From NCBI GenBank assembly GCA_950295325.1, contig OX485807.1:33450440-33514439 (forward strand): a stretch of 64,000 nucleotides of DNA. The letters run 5' to 3'. Source of the DNA: Polytrichum commune (taxonomy: Eukaryota; Streptophyta; Polytrichopsida; Polytrichales; Polytrichaceae). This document shows positions 33,131 through 43,520 of this stretch, piece by piece (within the stretch, counting starts at the first letter, position 1; each line of letters begins with the position of its first letter). The position numbers were made by a program, and so were the translations under genes. The notes under the pieces are model-generated. The model was given only the letters and a program-made list of their open reading frames with translations, made no database searches and was not told the DNA's origin.

Positions 33131-34297
33131 ATATCCTCGCATTTCCACATTTATCTACAAAAATATGCTTAGACATGGAAATTCCTCGCACATCTTTATG
33201 CCTTAATCCATTGTACTTACTTATAGTCAAACCACCTATTTTGGATTAGGACCCTATCAAGCACCTACAAGGTGCCATGATTTTGATAAGACTTGGATTG
33301 AATTTCAATCGAGCCATAACCAATAATGCCATGACACATGTCCCTTGTTTGCGTGTTGAATTGAAGAGGAATGAGCGGTTAAAATGAGCAGTTATGGCAA
33401 AGTCTAGACATTCGTAATATGTTCGGCCAACTTTTAGCTTCAAAAATTCATTGTTTTTCAATTTGAAAGTTATCATTACCGAAAATTTTACAGTCCTCCT
33501 AATCATTATCTTCCTACACAGAAAAAATCTGCACCGCCTTATACATCTCCAACATTGATGCATAATCTCCTAAAAGTGATCGGTTATGGGCGCCTCTACT
33601 CTACATATAGTATCTTCGGCACTATACCCTCCAGATGTTGGATGTGGTGGGATTTGTGACATTGCTCTAAAATCCCATCAGCCAAATTATTTCCCATCAC
33701 ACACATCGTTCAAATCTTGCATGTAACACACTTTATGCCCTGAAATTCATATTCAACTCATGTACTGATGTTGCAAGAATTTTAGAGCACCTAATTAAAT
33801 GCATTCAGCAATGAAATATGTATGTAGACTTGTCGGAGATAACCCTAAACTACCGGATGATAGTGGAGAGGTACCAAACCGAATGGAGTGGTTGGTGGTT
33901 CGATTCTTGGCTGTGAAATCATCTCTCTACTTGACGGAAAACTAGCCAAGTGGTCAAGTGTCTCCTGTGTTCAAAACAAGAAAATAAAATAAAATAAAAT
34001 AAATATACATCTAGATTATCACTTACTTGCACGATGCTACATGATGAAGCAACACATGGAGGAACATGGTGAAATAGATGTCAGGATGGTTTACACTTTA
34101 TGGTATTTGTGTTACATGCGTAATAGTGTCACTTACCATATTTTGAGGCATATCTTAGGTTACACGAATGATCAACAACATCAACATATGTGTCAGCTCT
34201 TGACACTTGGCATTCAAGAGCGCTTAGGGCATGTTCTCATGTTGTACACCAAGTACAAACACAACGAGGTGCTAAATTGGGTAACATTATTGCAACC
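33131..34297 (+). repeat. 1.2-kb dispersed repeat, copy 2
   Basis: Direct paralogue of 26556-27755, including its own copy of the SINE candidate. Small indels throughout; both end at GCTAAATTGGGTAACATTAT. Confidence 0.85.
33836..34004 (+). repeat. SINE candidate, copy 2
   Basis: GAGATAACCCTAAACTACCG start, B-box-like GGTTCGATTCTTGG at 33897, CTCTCTACTTGACGGAAAAC block, and an (AAAAT)n tail. It lies in the larger duplicated segment, so it may not be an independent insertion from copy 1. Confidence 0.5.
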
Positions 34298-35858
34298 AAC
34301 CTAGGCATTAAACAATAAGATACTATTGTGTCTCCTGCAAGATAATATTACATGCATTTTGACAAATTTTGAAAAATACTTAAGCTAGCACACTAGGATG
34401 TTGACTTTGAAATTTTGCCAACTTGCGTTCATGTGGGATCCTCCTCATCCTTGCCCCTTGATATGCCACATGAACTACTCATAGGGTTAGGCCCTACTTC
34501 TCTTCTTCTATGTAATTGGCACACCCAAGCTTTGTTCTACTTCGTCATTTGTTTTTTCTTTCTGATGAGACCTTCATGCTCTTCATTTTTGACTACCCAT
34601 AGTCTTTGAGATCATCATCATCATCATCAACATCTTCATTCTATGCGTTTAGTTTCTCATTTTCTAGACCTCCACTTTTTTAGAGAGAATTTTATTGCTT
34701 TGAGATCAAAATTTTATACTATTTATCATATGTGCATTATCTTCTTCTTTGACATATGTGTCTCCTTCTTGATCCATGAAGTCTTATTTGTTTCTCTTCA
34801 TCCTTAAAATTGTATTTCTTCCCTTAGTTTTTGAAAAGGAATTATTTCACTTATATGGGTGACATCTTCATCAAGATCACACTCATCATTGTGTTCCTTG
34901 ATATCACTTCTATTCTATTATCTCTCAAAACAATCTTGCTTATCTTCCTTGTTAGTAAAACCTTTGGAAAAAAAAATTGAACCATTTTTTCTTCTCCTCT
35001 TAACATTCACATTTTGTTTCTTAGAACCTATCATTGGAAAAATAATGACATTTCTTTCCTTTGAAAGTAGTAAAAAAAAATTAATCATCTTTGCTACTCT
35101 CAAAAGTACCAAAAATGTGAGTGAGCGGGCATAAGCGGTATCAATCTGCAGAGCATGGAGATCCCCAGAAGCTTGAATCAATGGCTGTTGCAGTGCACTT
35201 CTTCGAATTGGGCCATATTTCTTCTTCTCCTTTCATGATGATTTACCAGATGCAAGTTTAGCAGAAGCCCCAAAACCTAACTTGCTTGCACCTACCACCC
35301 CAAGCTTCCCATCTTGTTATCAACCTGAGCTTGATGCTTCCTCCTCATCCACATCACCTTCCCTTGAAAACGCTTGAATTCTCACCACTCTGGAACTTTG
35401 TGAGGATTGTTGTTGCACATCCTTGAGGTACACACACATCACCAAAAGGAAAAATCTGATGAGAAGAGGGATGCTTAGTATGGCATGAATCAATATAACC
35501 AAATTTAATCGATTGTAAATCAACAGAGAATAATATTCAGTGGGACTTTTCATTAAGAGTTTGTCCCCACCGGTTTTCCATTGGTTGTTGTGCATACAAA
35601 ATCAGTAACATCTTTCCATTTTGAAAGTAGTGTTTGAATTTGAATGAGAGCAACCTATTTCGGTTCATTGAGGACCAAACTCATGTTAGCACCTCGTGAA
35701 CCTCCACACTACCTCCAAGCATGCACCAAAAACTTCCCAAACATGCAACGACTTGCATGCAAAACCACCAACTCCTGACCAAAAGTCATCTTGAGTTAGA
35801 GGATAACTCTAATAATCCATAGTAGAGGAAGATGACATCACATATACCAATAATTTAC
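34298..35858. other. Non-coding stretch with small acidic frame
   Basis: Mostly AT-rich; an (ATC)n tract lies at about 34613-34627. On the minus strand near 35420-35335 a short frame reads SSRVVRIQAFSREGDVDEEE, reminiscent of a transit-peptide junction, and near 35300-35230 GASKLGFGASAKLASGK. I cannot name either; they may be relic exons. Confidence 0.3.
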
Positions 35859-35972
35859 CAGAAATAGGAGTCGGCACCTTTCTCGAACATCCAGTGATGG
35901 ATGTCGGCAATGCACAAGGTGAAGCAGCAGCTACCATCAGGCCCATCGTTCAGTAATGTGACCCTCGTACAC
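35859..35972 (-). pseudogene. HMA1-like: Possible HMA1-type P1B-ATPase exon relic
   Basis: Bounded on the minus strand by a CTTTTCAG acceptor and a G/GTAAATT donor. One frame reads GLMVAAASPCALPTSITGCS then RKVPTPISG. This parallels the metal-binding transmembrane block of the chloroplast HMA1 transporter family (GLMVAASPCALA...TAISSCARKG), with about eight codons missing after CAL. A frame-shifting insertion precedes it. HMA1 is a ~820-residue P1B ATPase; none of its other exons was found, and the match is short, so this is a relic at best. Confidence 0.35.
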
Positions 35973-35989
35973 CTGAAAAGAAGTTTGGT

Positions 35990-36845
35990 TGTCAGACCTA
36001 CAGCAAGCAGTCTTCAGTCCAGAATCCACGACATTTCTCCTCCTATTTGAGGGAGAGACTGCGTAACATTATTCTTAAAAATTCTGAAAGCAATGATGTT
36101 TCACTCAGCTGGTTTTTGCAATCTGATAATGCTGCTCTAATAATGAGAATCCAATGACAGCCAGGTCGAATTCATCAAGAATGAAGAACTTGATACAGGT
36201 GGAGAACCTCCAATTCATAGTAACGTTTGCTTCAGTTAAGTACCATCAAATACAAGCATCATATTCCATCAATTTTGGATTGACACAGATTCTTTACGTT
36301 GCCTATGACGCTCATCGAACTCATCTAGCCACCTTCTTAACCCAGGACTGCTTCATTTTCTGCCGAGCTAAAACTCTATAAGATGGGCAACACTTCTGAA
36401 GTTCAATTGTGACATGACGATAGTTGAAATTGCCTCAATTTTCGAATACTTCTTGCAATCCTGACTCGATGCGTTTCATGGTACATTTAGCCACATTGTA
36501 CTGACATTCACAGGTTCATTGCAAATATATACATTGGCTCTCGTCAAATGATTCCTTCCCTTCACAATCTCATCAACTCTAGGAACTTCAACGTTTCCCC
36601 CCCCTTACCATCCACATTGCTCTTCTGACCACAATTCAGCATGTCCCTCCCCAAAAATCCTACACTCAAAGACACAAACCCGAACTGTGACATCAAGTAG
36701 ATTTCAACATATATTAATATCAAGCACCGATGCCCTCACATAAATATAAATAACAAGCAGATTCAGGCATGATTATACCAGCTAGAGGAAATGCACCAAT
36801 GGAATTTTGTTAAAAGAAATGTATTCCTTGGCGCCCCCTACTACA
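35990..36845. other. Non-coding stretch
   Basis: No gene recognised; a C-run lies at about 36596-36604. Confidence 0.4.
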
Positions 36846-36849
36846 CTCA

Positions 36850-37840
36850 AATCACAGGTTGTTGATTTATCATATCATTTACAATCAAGGTTTGTTTTCA
36901 CACTTTTCACTACACATTTAGCTACAAAAGAAGCTTCAACATGTTGAACAACAATTCCAAATAGTATTATCTCGCTCAAAGTTTCTAACCCAAAATTGAG
37001 GGTTGGGGACCTAAACCACTGTAGGGTGTCCATACCCAAGCTACTATGATATCTAACCTATCGCATCTTCATGTTGTAATGTCCAACAAATCGCCTCCCA
37101 ACAAATGTAAGAAATGAACGAGCTGAGACATGTTTTCCTTGCCAAGGGAACCTTGTTGAAAGGCTTTGGCCACGACTTCCAAAGACTCAGGATACAACAT
37201 GGGATTCATGATGTCATGACCAGTAGCAATTGATGGAAGGGGATGTGGAGTCTTCGGGGTGGTATTTTCGATTATATTGGCCACTTGCAATAAGTAGTTC
37301 CCTTTTGCAACAACATCCTTCACCTTGTGAGCACCTGCAGTAGTGGGGTTCCTCCCATGTCGTAACTCTCCACCTAATGTTGTGAGAACTTGTGCAATCT
37401 TCATGATGTGAATCATGTCGGCACATGGGGTGATTGAGTTTGATCTTGAACCAACAACATCCTCTACAATAAACCATGAAATCCCATTACAATTATGCAC
37501 AATATATGGCATTGCTTCTACAAGTGCTAAAATGCATAATTACCGGGGGCCATGTTAACAATGAAGCATTCCTTGTAATTTGACTTCTAGACATATATTG
37601 TGGCTCAACCTAATTCTTTGCTTTGGAATTTTCTTGGATTATTTAGCCATTTCAAGGTAAACTATAAATCACAACTATAAGCTATGATGGTCCACAAGAA
37701 TGTCCCTTGAAGATCACTAGTCAACTTCCAAAAATTTCACAATTTTCCTCTCTAATTTACATGGGTTCATTCTAATGTGGTCCACACATCTTCCATCCAT
37801 ATTACTTTTCACATGCCTAGTAATTACACAATTATGCGTG
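36850..37840 (-). repeat. Dispersed repeat carrying the 146-residue ORF, copy 2
   Basis: Reverse-oriented paralogue of 21240-22010. It is longer because about 200 bases (roughly 37520-37720) have no counterpart in copy 1. Confidence 0.75.
37069..37512 (-). CDS. Unrecognised 147-residue repeat-encoded protein, copy 2
   Basis: Paralogue of the frame at 21356-21796: about 20-25 substitutions and no gap over ~140 residues, with the longest identical blocks ADMIHIMKIAQVLTTLGGEL and GHDIMNPMLYPESLEVVAKA. The C-terminus diverges (LLDITT against LLDINMKMR). Upstream on the same strand another frame (38195-37851) could be a further exon of the same product; the extra ~200 bases at 37520-37720 may be an intron missing from copy 1. 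Function unknown. Confidence 0.5.
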   Translation of the reverse strand: MPYIVHNCNGISWFIVEDVVGSRSNSITPCADMIHIMKIAQVLTTLGGELRHGRNPTTAGAHKVKDVVAKGNYLLQVANIIENTTPKTPHPLPSIATGHDIMNPMLYPESLEVVAKAFQQGSLGKENMSQLVHFLHLLGGDLLDITT

Positions 37841-37850
37841 ATAGAATCCC

Positions 37851-38195
37851 TCAAATTGCCCAATGTGTAAATTTGTTCCGAAGATTGTTTAATGGTAGCT
37901 TTCTCTTTGTAGGTGTAAAACAAATTGAGCAAAGAGGTTGGACACTTGCTTGACATATGATTTGAGAACCATGTGGGAAAATGCAACCAAGAATGCAATT
38001 ATTACCTTTATTGATCGCATGCCCATGTGAGATGTCCTCATTATCAAGGCAGTCCTCTAGGGAGGAAGACAATCCACCTTGGTTACATTTCATAGTCAGA
38101 AGAGGCGTAGTTGCAACATAATTGCCGTCATCCTTCATAGATTGCAGGATGTCTGGCACTTCCTCCTTGCTTGCCATAGCATGCTCCCTAGTCAT
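37851..38195 (-). CDS. Unrecognised 114-residue frame upstream of the 147-residue ORF
   Basis: Starts MTREHAMASKEEVPDILQSM and has several Cys (NCILGCIF, QPLCSICF). Same strand and about 340 bases upstream of the conserved ORF, so it may be an earlier exon of the same repeat-encoded protein. Copy 1 at 21 kb does not preserve it visibly. No domain recognised. Confidence 0.3.
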   Translation of the reverse strand: MTREHAMASKEEVPDILQSMKDDGNYVATTPLLTMKCNQGGLSSSLEDCLDNEDISHGHAINKGNNCILGCIFPHGSQIICQASVQPLCSICFTPTKRKLPLNNLRNKFTHWAI

Positions 38196-38199
38196 AAAT

Positions 38200-38970
38200 T
38201 ATTGTAATCCTGGTAAGGGTTGAGATCACTTGAACTTTGATTTATTTGGCTAAAATTGTAAGCTTCATAAGAAGTTGAAATTGGGGAATATCTTCAAGTC
38301 ATGAACCTTATTACTTCCCCCATATAATACATGATGTATCTAATAAACATTGAAGGGTCCATGAGCACTTTTTATAATGTTAAGTAGTAATGAGCATGAA
38401 GTGAAGACATAACTCTTGGAGAACATTTCAATACATGTGACAAGAAGCAAGAATTAAACAAAATAGGAATCCTCTACACACACCTGAAAACTTCTCAAAA
38501 CAAAATTGACCGCATTGCATGTGTCCCAATTCCTTAGGGGTTAAGTAAGTGCACTGTGCAGACATGTAAGTACCACTTTATTTCTCCTAGAGAATGCTAC
38601 TGACATATGAAACATACCCATCATCACTTGAAACTCAGATAAATCGACATTTCATCAGAATATTGGGTATTCACTTTACCACACGATCATACGATGTTTA
38701 CCATAACTGTATGATGAAGCACAATGAACAACACATAAATTCAAGTCCAATCACTATAGCCACCCTTGATCTTACTCTTTGGAAGGCACAAACTCCCCAA
38801 TGTCATGCTCCATCTTTGAGTGGTCCCAAGTCTTTAGTTTGGGTTGCTCCTTGTGAAATCAAACAGTTTCTTGCACTGCCAGATGTCAACCACACACTTA
38901 GAAATTAAAGTTGATCAAGTCTTCTAGATGTAGCCCAATATGACTTTAGATTGAATTGATTAAACAATCC
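38200..38970. other. Non-coding stretch
   Basis: A 104-codon plus frame (38594-38908) is present but unrecognised and without paralogue here. Confidence 0.4.
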
Positions 38971-38974
38971 ATAA

Positions 38975-39141
38975 AACAGCTAAGATTTCTACAACTAAGG
39001 TTCAGGCTATGAACTTGTAGACCAGAAGGAATTGGTTGGAAGAGCAATGAAGTGGCAGTGGAACCAGAGGAAAACCTGCAAATGAAGCGAGGATACTGTG
39101 ATATCGCAAGCTTGATTATTGCAGCCGAGGAGTAAGCTTAG
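38975..39141 (-). repeat. Family R fragment, left of the MULE
   Basis: TTTCTACAACTAAGGTTCAG, GAGGAAAACCTGCAAATGAA and GTGATATCGCAAGCTTGATT match 40890-41030. The repeat is cut at GTAAGCTTAG by the MULE-like element and resumes at 40339. Confidence 0.8.
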
Positions 39142-40338
39142 GGCAGACGATATGCTACCCCCTACGAGCTTTTGGGGGGATATTCTGTTAGGGGGCAGCC
39201 CCCGATATTTTTTCTGCACCCGCCCGAAAACTGCTGCCCGCCCGCCTGATTTCCAAAAAACTAGTGTACTTGCATTTTTGAAGGCTACTTGTCCACAAAT
39301 CCCATATTGAGTGCACTTCATTTTCAAGGTCTCAAATGCAATGTATATGTTCACTTCCATTGAGTAAATAAGCAATTGACTAGATTTCATTTTCAAAGTG
39401 AAACCGTCAATAAAGCATGTAATTAACTTGGAAGTCAAAAATATTACAAAATCCTCATTACCGCTGAGGTTATAATTTTTGTCACTTACAATTGAAGGGA
39501 CTTTGTCATTCTAAAATGAAACTAAAATTTATGATTTATTTTTATAATTTTATAATTTTATATAATTTATAATATAGTTAATACCTTCTACTATCACAAA
39601 GTTTTCATATGCATTTAAACTAGTTAAGTAAGATTGAATGCAACTAAGTCTAACATATTCGCGACGATGAAGGACACATGAAAAACGATGAAGGACGATG
39701 AAGGACGATGAATTACATCCATGTTCTTCACAGTGCTTATGTGTTCCTCGATGTCCAAAGCCGTGTACTACACCCTATACAGTGTCCTTCTGTGTTTCTA
39801 TAATTAGGATTAATAAAAAATTATTAGACTTAGTTGCATTCAATCTTACTTAACTAGTTTAAATGCATATGAAAACTTTGTGATAGTAGAAGGTATTAAA
39901 TATATTATAAATTATATAAAAATATAAAAATAAACCATAAATTTTAGTTTCATTTTAGAATGACAAAGTCCCTTTCAATTGTAAGTGACAAAAATTATAA
40001 CCTCAGCGGTAATGAGGATTTTGTAATATTTTTGACTTCCAAGTTAATTACATGCTTTATTGACGGTTTCACTTTGAAAATGAAATCTAGTCAATTGCTT
40101 ATTTACTCAATGGAAGTAAACATATATATTGCATTTGAGACCTTGAAAATGAAGTGCACTCAATATGGGATTTGTGGACAAGTAGCCTTCAAAAATGCAA
40201 GTACACTAGTTTTTTTTAAATCGGGCGGGCGGGCAGCAGTTTTCAGGCGGGTGCAGAAAAAATGTCGGGGGCTGCCCCCTAACAGAATATCCCCCCCCCC
40301 CCCAAAAAAAGCTCGTAGGGGGTAGCATATCGTTTGCC
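39142..40338. mobile_element. MULE-like non-autonomous element, 1197 bp, ~512-bp inverted arms
   Basis: Arms 39142-39653 and 39824-40338 are near-perfect reverse complements, with outer ends GGCAGACGATATGCTACCCC and (reversed) GGCAAACGATATGCTACCCC. Flanking 10-bp repeats GTAAGCTTAG (39132-39141) and GTAAGGTTAG (40339-40348) differ at one base. Long arms plus a 9-10-bp target duplication fit Mutator-like elements. The paralogous empty site is present at 41032-41041 (GTAAGCTCAG) followed directly by CATCCA. The 170-bp centre has a GATGAAGGAC minisatellite. No transposase; the arms contain weak mirrored frames (39438-39007 and 39960-40325) that merely reflect the palindrome. Confidence 0.85.
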
Positions 40339-40348
40339 GTAAGGTTAG

Positions 40349-40740
40349 CATCCAATAGTCTTTGCGAAGGGATCAATACTAGAGAGACTATTCTTGAATC
40401 GATCTATCAGTCAAATATATCTGTGGAATCTACAAAAGAACCACATACCTTAATTAGTTCCATTTGAACGGGAGAAATAGGCAGGAAGATAATATCTCAG
40501 TCATTAAACATACAATAACATACAGGTATAAATACACATGAGCAGGCATCGAAGCAGTCTGCAACCAATCGCATGTCAGATATTCTATTACAAGATATTG
40601 CAAAGTTTTCAAAACTAAATTATCCGCACAGTTTAGGAGAGGATTGAATTTCAAACCCAAGGCCAGTTCCCACTCGGTTATAACCAAAAACCAAGGACAA
40701 GATTTGCAGATGTCGACAACAAGCTCAAACACCTAGCTCT
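40349..40740 (-). repeat. Family R continuation, right of the MULE
   Basis: Resumes with CATCCAATAG, then diverges; the 3' block GAGGATTGAATTTCAAACCC, TTTGCAGATGTCGACAACAA and CTCAAACACCTAGCTCTAG matches the reverse of 19995-20110. Confidence 0.7.
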
Positions 40741-40746
40741 AGATCC

Positions 40747-40884
40747 GAGATGTCACCTTAAACTACTGGATGATGGTGGAGAGATACCCAAATCTCAAGG
40801 AAGAGGTTGGCGGTTTGAATCCCGGCTGTGAAATCCCCTCTCTACTTGATGGAAAAACTTGCCAGGAGGTGAACTGCCTCCTGG
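40747..40884 (+). repeat. SINE candidate, copy 3
   Basis: GAGATGTCACCTTAAACTAC start, B-box-like CGGTTTGAATCCC at 40811-40823, CTCTCTACTTGATGG block and CTGCCTCCTGGGAGCA end. It lies between two family R segments and outside the 1.2-kb duplication, so it is independent of copies 1 and 2. No A-rich tail is visible. Confidence 0.5.
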
Positions 40885-40889
40885 GAGCA

Positions 40890-41075
40890 TTTAAGATTTG
40901 TACAACTAAGCTTCAGGCTATGAACTAGTAGACCAGAGGAATGGGTTGGAAGAGCAATGAAGTGGCCAGAGGAAAACCTGCAAATGAATCGAGGTTACTG
41001 TGATATCGCAAGCTTGTTTAATGCAGCCGGGGAGTAAGCTCAGCATCCAGCAGCCACACAGCAGCAATGAATCGA
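40890..41075 (-). repeat. Family R fragment (empty MULE site)
   Basis: Paralogous to 38990-39141 plus 40349 onward without the MULE: GCAGCCGGGGAGTAAGCTCA runs straight into GCATCCAGCAGCCACACAGC. Confidence 0.8.
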
Positions 41076-41079
41076 TGCA

Positions 41080-43330
41080 AACAAAAGGTCTAATCAGCGT
41101 GGTTTCTCTTGATGACAGGAAGCAATGCTTGCGGGAGGCAATCTGGTGGAGAACAAAGCAAGCAGTCATGGGATTTTGGACATGCATTGGGATGAGGATG
41201 GAAAGGATGAATGAGAACTTGTAGGAAAGGATGAGGGAGAGGGAAGGGAGGGAAGGATGGGGGAGTGATCGAAGAGCGGTTGACATGGTCACGAGGGTTT
41301 TGGTTTTGTGGTGGGAGATGGAGCCATTGCAAAGAAATACATTAGAATAAATTTTTAATTAAACGCGTTTTGGTGGAAGAGAGTTAGAGATAGAGGAAGA
41401 CAAAAGGTCGGTTTAACTTCAACGTTGCAAACTGCCTTTTGGGGCATATATTAAAAATATCTTTACATTCATTATTGGTGCATGGTTAGCCCTAAACCCC
41501 CACCCTTAAGTGTCGTAGTCCGGGTGAGGACTTAAGGCCAACATGCCCTCTTTGATCTCATGCTCTAGCATTCTTGGTGTCAACCTTGCTTGAGGTCTAA
41601 ACCTTCACTCTCATGCATCCTAGCCCGGAGAATGGCTTTAAACTCACATGAACTCACCCACTTAATTCATGATTGGGACAGAGTCACCACATGCACAGAT
41701 AATTGGTACCCTTAGTACATGGTCTTTATTTATTTCGCCAACAAGTGTTAAGAAATGCTTGAGTAAAACCCATACAATTTTTCCCTTCCCACATTATCCC
41801 TCAGTACTAAAGCTAACTCCTACCTAAGGCTGCTGCCGTAAGTGCTTAGCCCCCTGCTGGTATACCCCCGTACCGGTAACTCAGGTTGCCCGTTACCGGC
41901 TGAGCCAGTCAGCTCGATTCTCCTCTGTATCTGTCTTCCTCCCCGGAGGACCCCAGCCCCCTTCGAAACAGTCCTTGGCTGCCTAGGAGTTTCAGTTTGG
42001 TGCTGGATGCCTGCAGCCAGCCCACGGTATTGTCTTTACATCCCAGTAGGCATTTAACTAACATTGAATTCCTCCGCACCTGCTGATCCGCACCACTCCC
42101 ACACATCCAACTCCTTCCACCCTCCTTCTGCACTCTTACTCCTCAGTCCTCATCCTCACTGCCATTCTCCATTCCACTGGTTGCAATGCTGGTAGCGACC
42201 ACAGGGATCCTACACTCCCTCCTCTTCAATTATGAGAATACAAATTGACGAATCCCATTGGCACCTGCTCCCAGTCGCCCTTCAATCCTCCTCTCCTCGA
42301 ATCCATCCACAGAATGTGGTTTCCTCAGTTCCTACCCATTGCAGCTAGAATCCAACCACCAAGTTCTCCTCCCAATGCCATCGCATTCTACGCCCCATTT
42401 TCCCTAAATCTGATGGGTGCTCTCTGGATGCCCCAAGCCATCTCTCGGGGTCTTGAGTGTCCATTTCGATTCTTTTTTCCTTACTGCTCTCAGTTGTCCA
42501 GCTTCCATCACCCCCAGCGCCCTAATCCGTGTAACACAGCCACCACCATCAGTCTCCGAAATCCTTCCACAGTCGTGAACTCTTCAAAGCCACATTCGCA
42601 ATGTGGCTCTCTCTCCTTCAGCACAGAAAAAACTCCCCGGTGGCTACCCCTTCCTACCACGAATAATCCCTGCAATTCCACACCTCCCAGCCAGGGAGCT
42701 CTTCCCCGTTTCCTTCCCGAGATCCAGCACCCACACACCGACCTGCCTCTCTGGTCCGAGGTCTCCAACCGTTCTTACCTGGGACCCCCTCGCCAGCAGC
42801 TTATCGCCCCTGGATTTCCGAGAACTCCACAGGTGGCACCCTCCATTCCTTAAACGGCCAATTTCAAAGTTGTCACCCAACGTCAACCTATCCTTGCTTA
42901 GGCCCTTTGCATTTAGGCCCTGCCTAACTCCGCTCCCTTCCTAGCTCAGCAAGTACTAATCACATCACGCTATTAACTTAAGGGCTAACTCAATCCTAAA
43001 TCTAACCCACACTCACTTCTTTACCTTCACTTCAAGGTGATTCAAGCGATTCCATCCGTAATCTAGCCTCTGGATGAAATCCCCACCTAGACTCCACTCC
43101 AATGTTACAACTCACAATAATTGAATAGAAATCGCTTTCACTCTTTTTATCTTTTTAATTGATTTGAGAAAATACTAACTAGGGGAATCAATGACTATTT
43201 TGTGTTTAAAACACATGTGTGCACCAGATTGGGCTCACATGCATGGTCATAATGAATCTCTTGGCCCACATACGATTTACACCGTTGGGCCTTGCCTTGG
43301 GCACACCTCCCGCTACCTGGATGAAGCCAT
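41080..43330. other. Non-coding stretch with strongly C-rich plus strand
   Basis: 41840-42960 is rich in C and T and poor in G on the plus strand, which creates long artefactual frames (a 202-codon frame at 42245-42853, Pro/Ser/Leu-rich). I see no domain. 41480-41830 resembles degraded retroelement intergenic sequence. Confidence 0.4.
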
Positions 43331-43335
43331 GCTCC

Positions 43336-43520
43336 CTACCCGCTCTGCCCGACTTCAAACATTAAAATTGCTCTTGTGGTCTTGGAGGCAACTTGTCCAT
43401 ATAACCCATATTGAGTGCACTTTATCTTCAAGGTCTAAAATCCAATATATATGTTCACTTCCATTAAGTATATGAGCAATTGATTGGGATTTCATTTCCA
43501 AAGTGAAACTCTCAATAAAG
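43336..43520. repeat. Diverged single arm of the MULE family
   Basis: Matches 39235-39430: GCAACTTGTCCATATAACCC, ATATTGAGTGCACTTTATCT, ATATATGTTCACTTCCATTA, GAGCAATTGATTGGGATTTC and AAAGTGAAACTCTCAATAAA. No partner arm lies nearby. Confidence 0.8.

Noticed and set aside
39007-40325. Mirrored 143- and 121-codon frames in the MULE arms
   Set aside because: They are the same inverted-arm sequence read from both sides, without coding features.
42245-42853. 202-codon plus-strand frame
   Set aside because: Pro/Ser/Leu-rich product of a C-rich, G-poor strand; no domain, no splice context, no paralogue.
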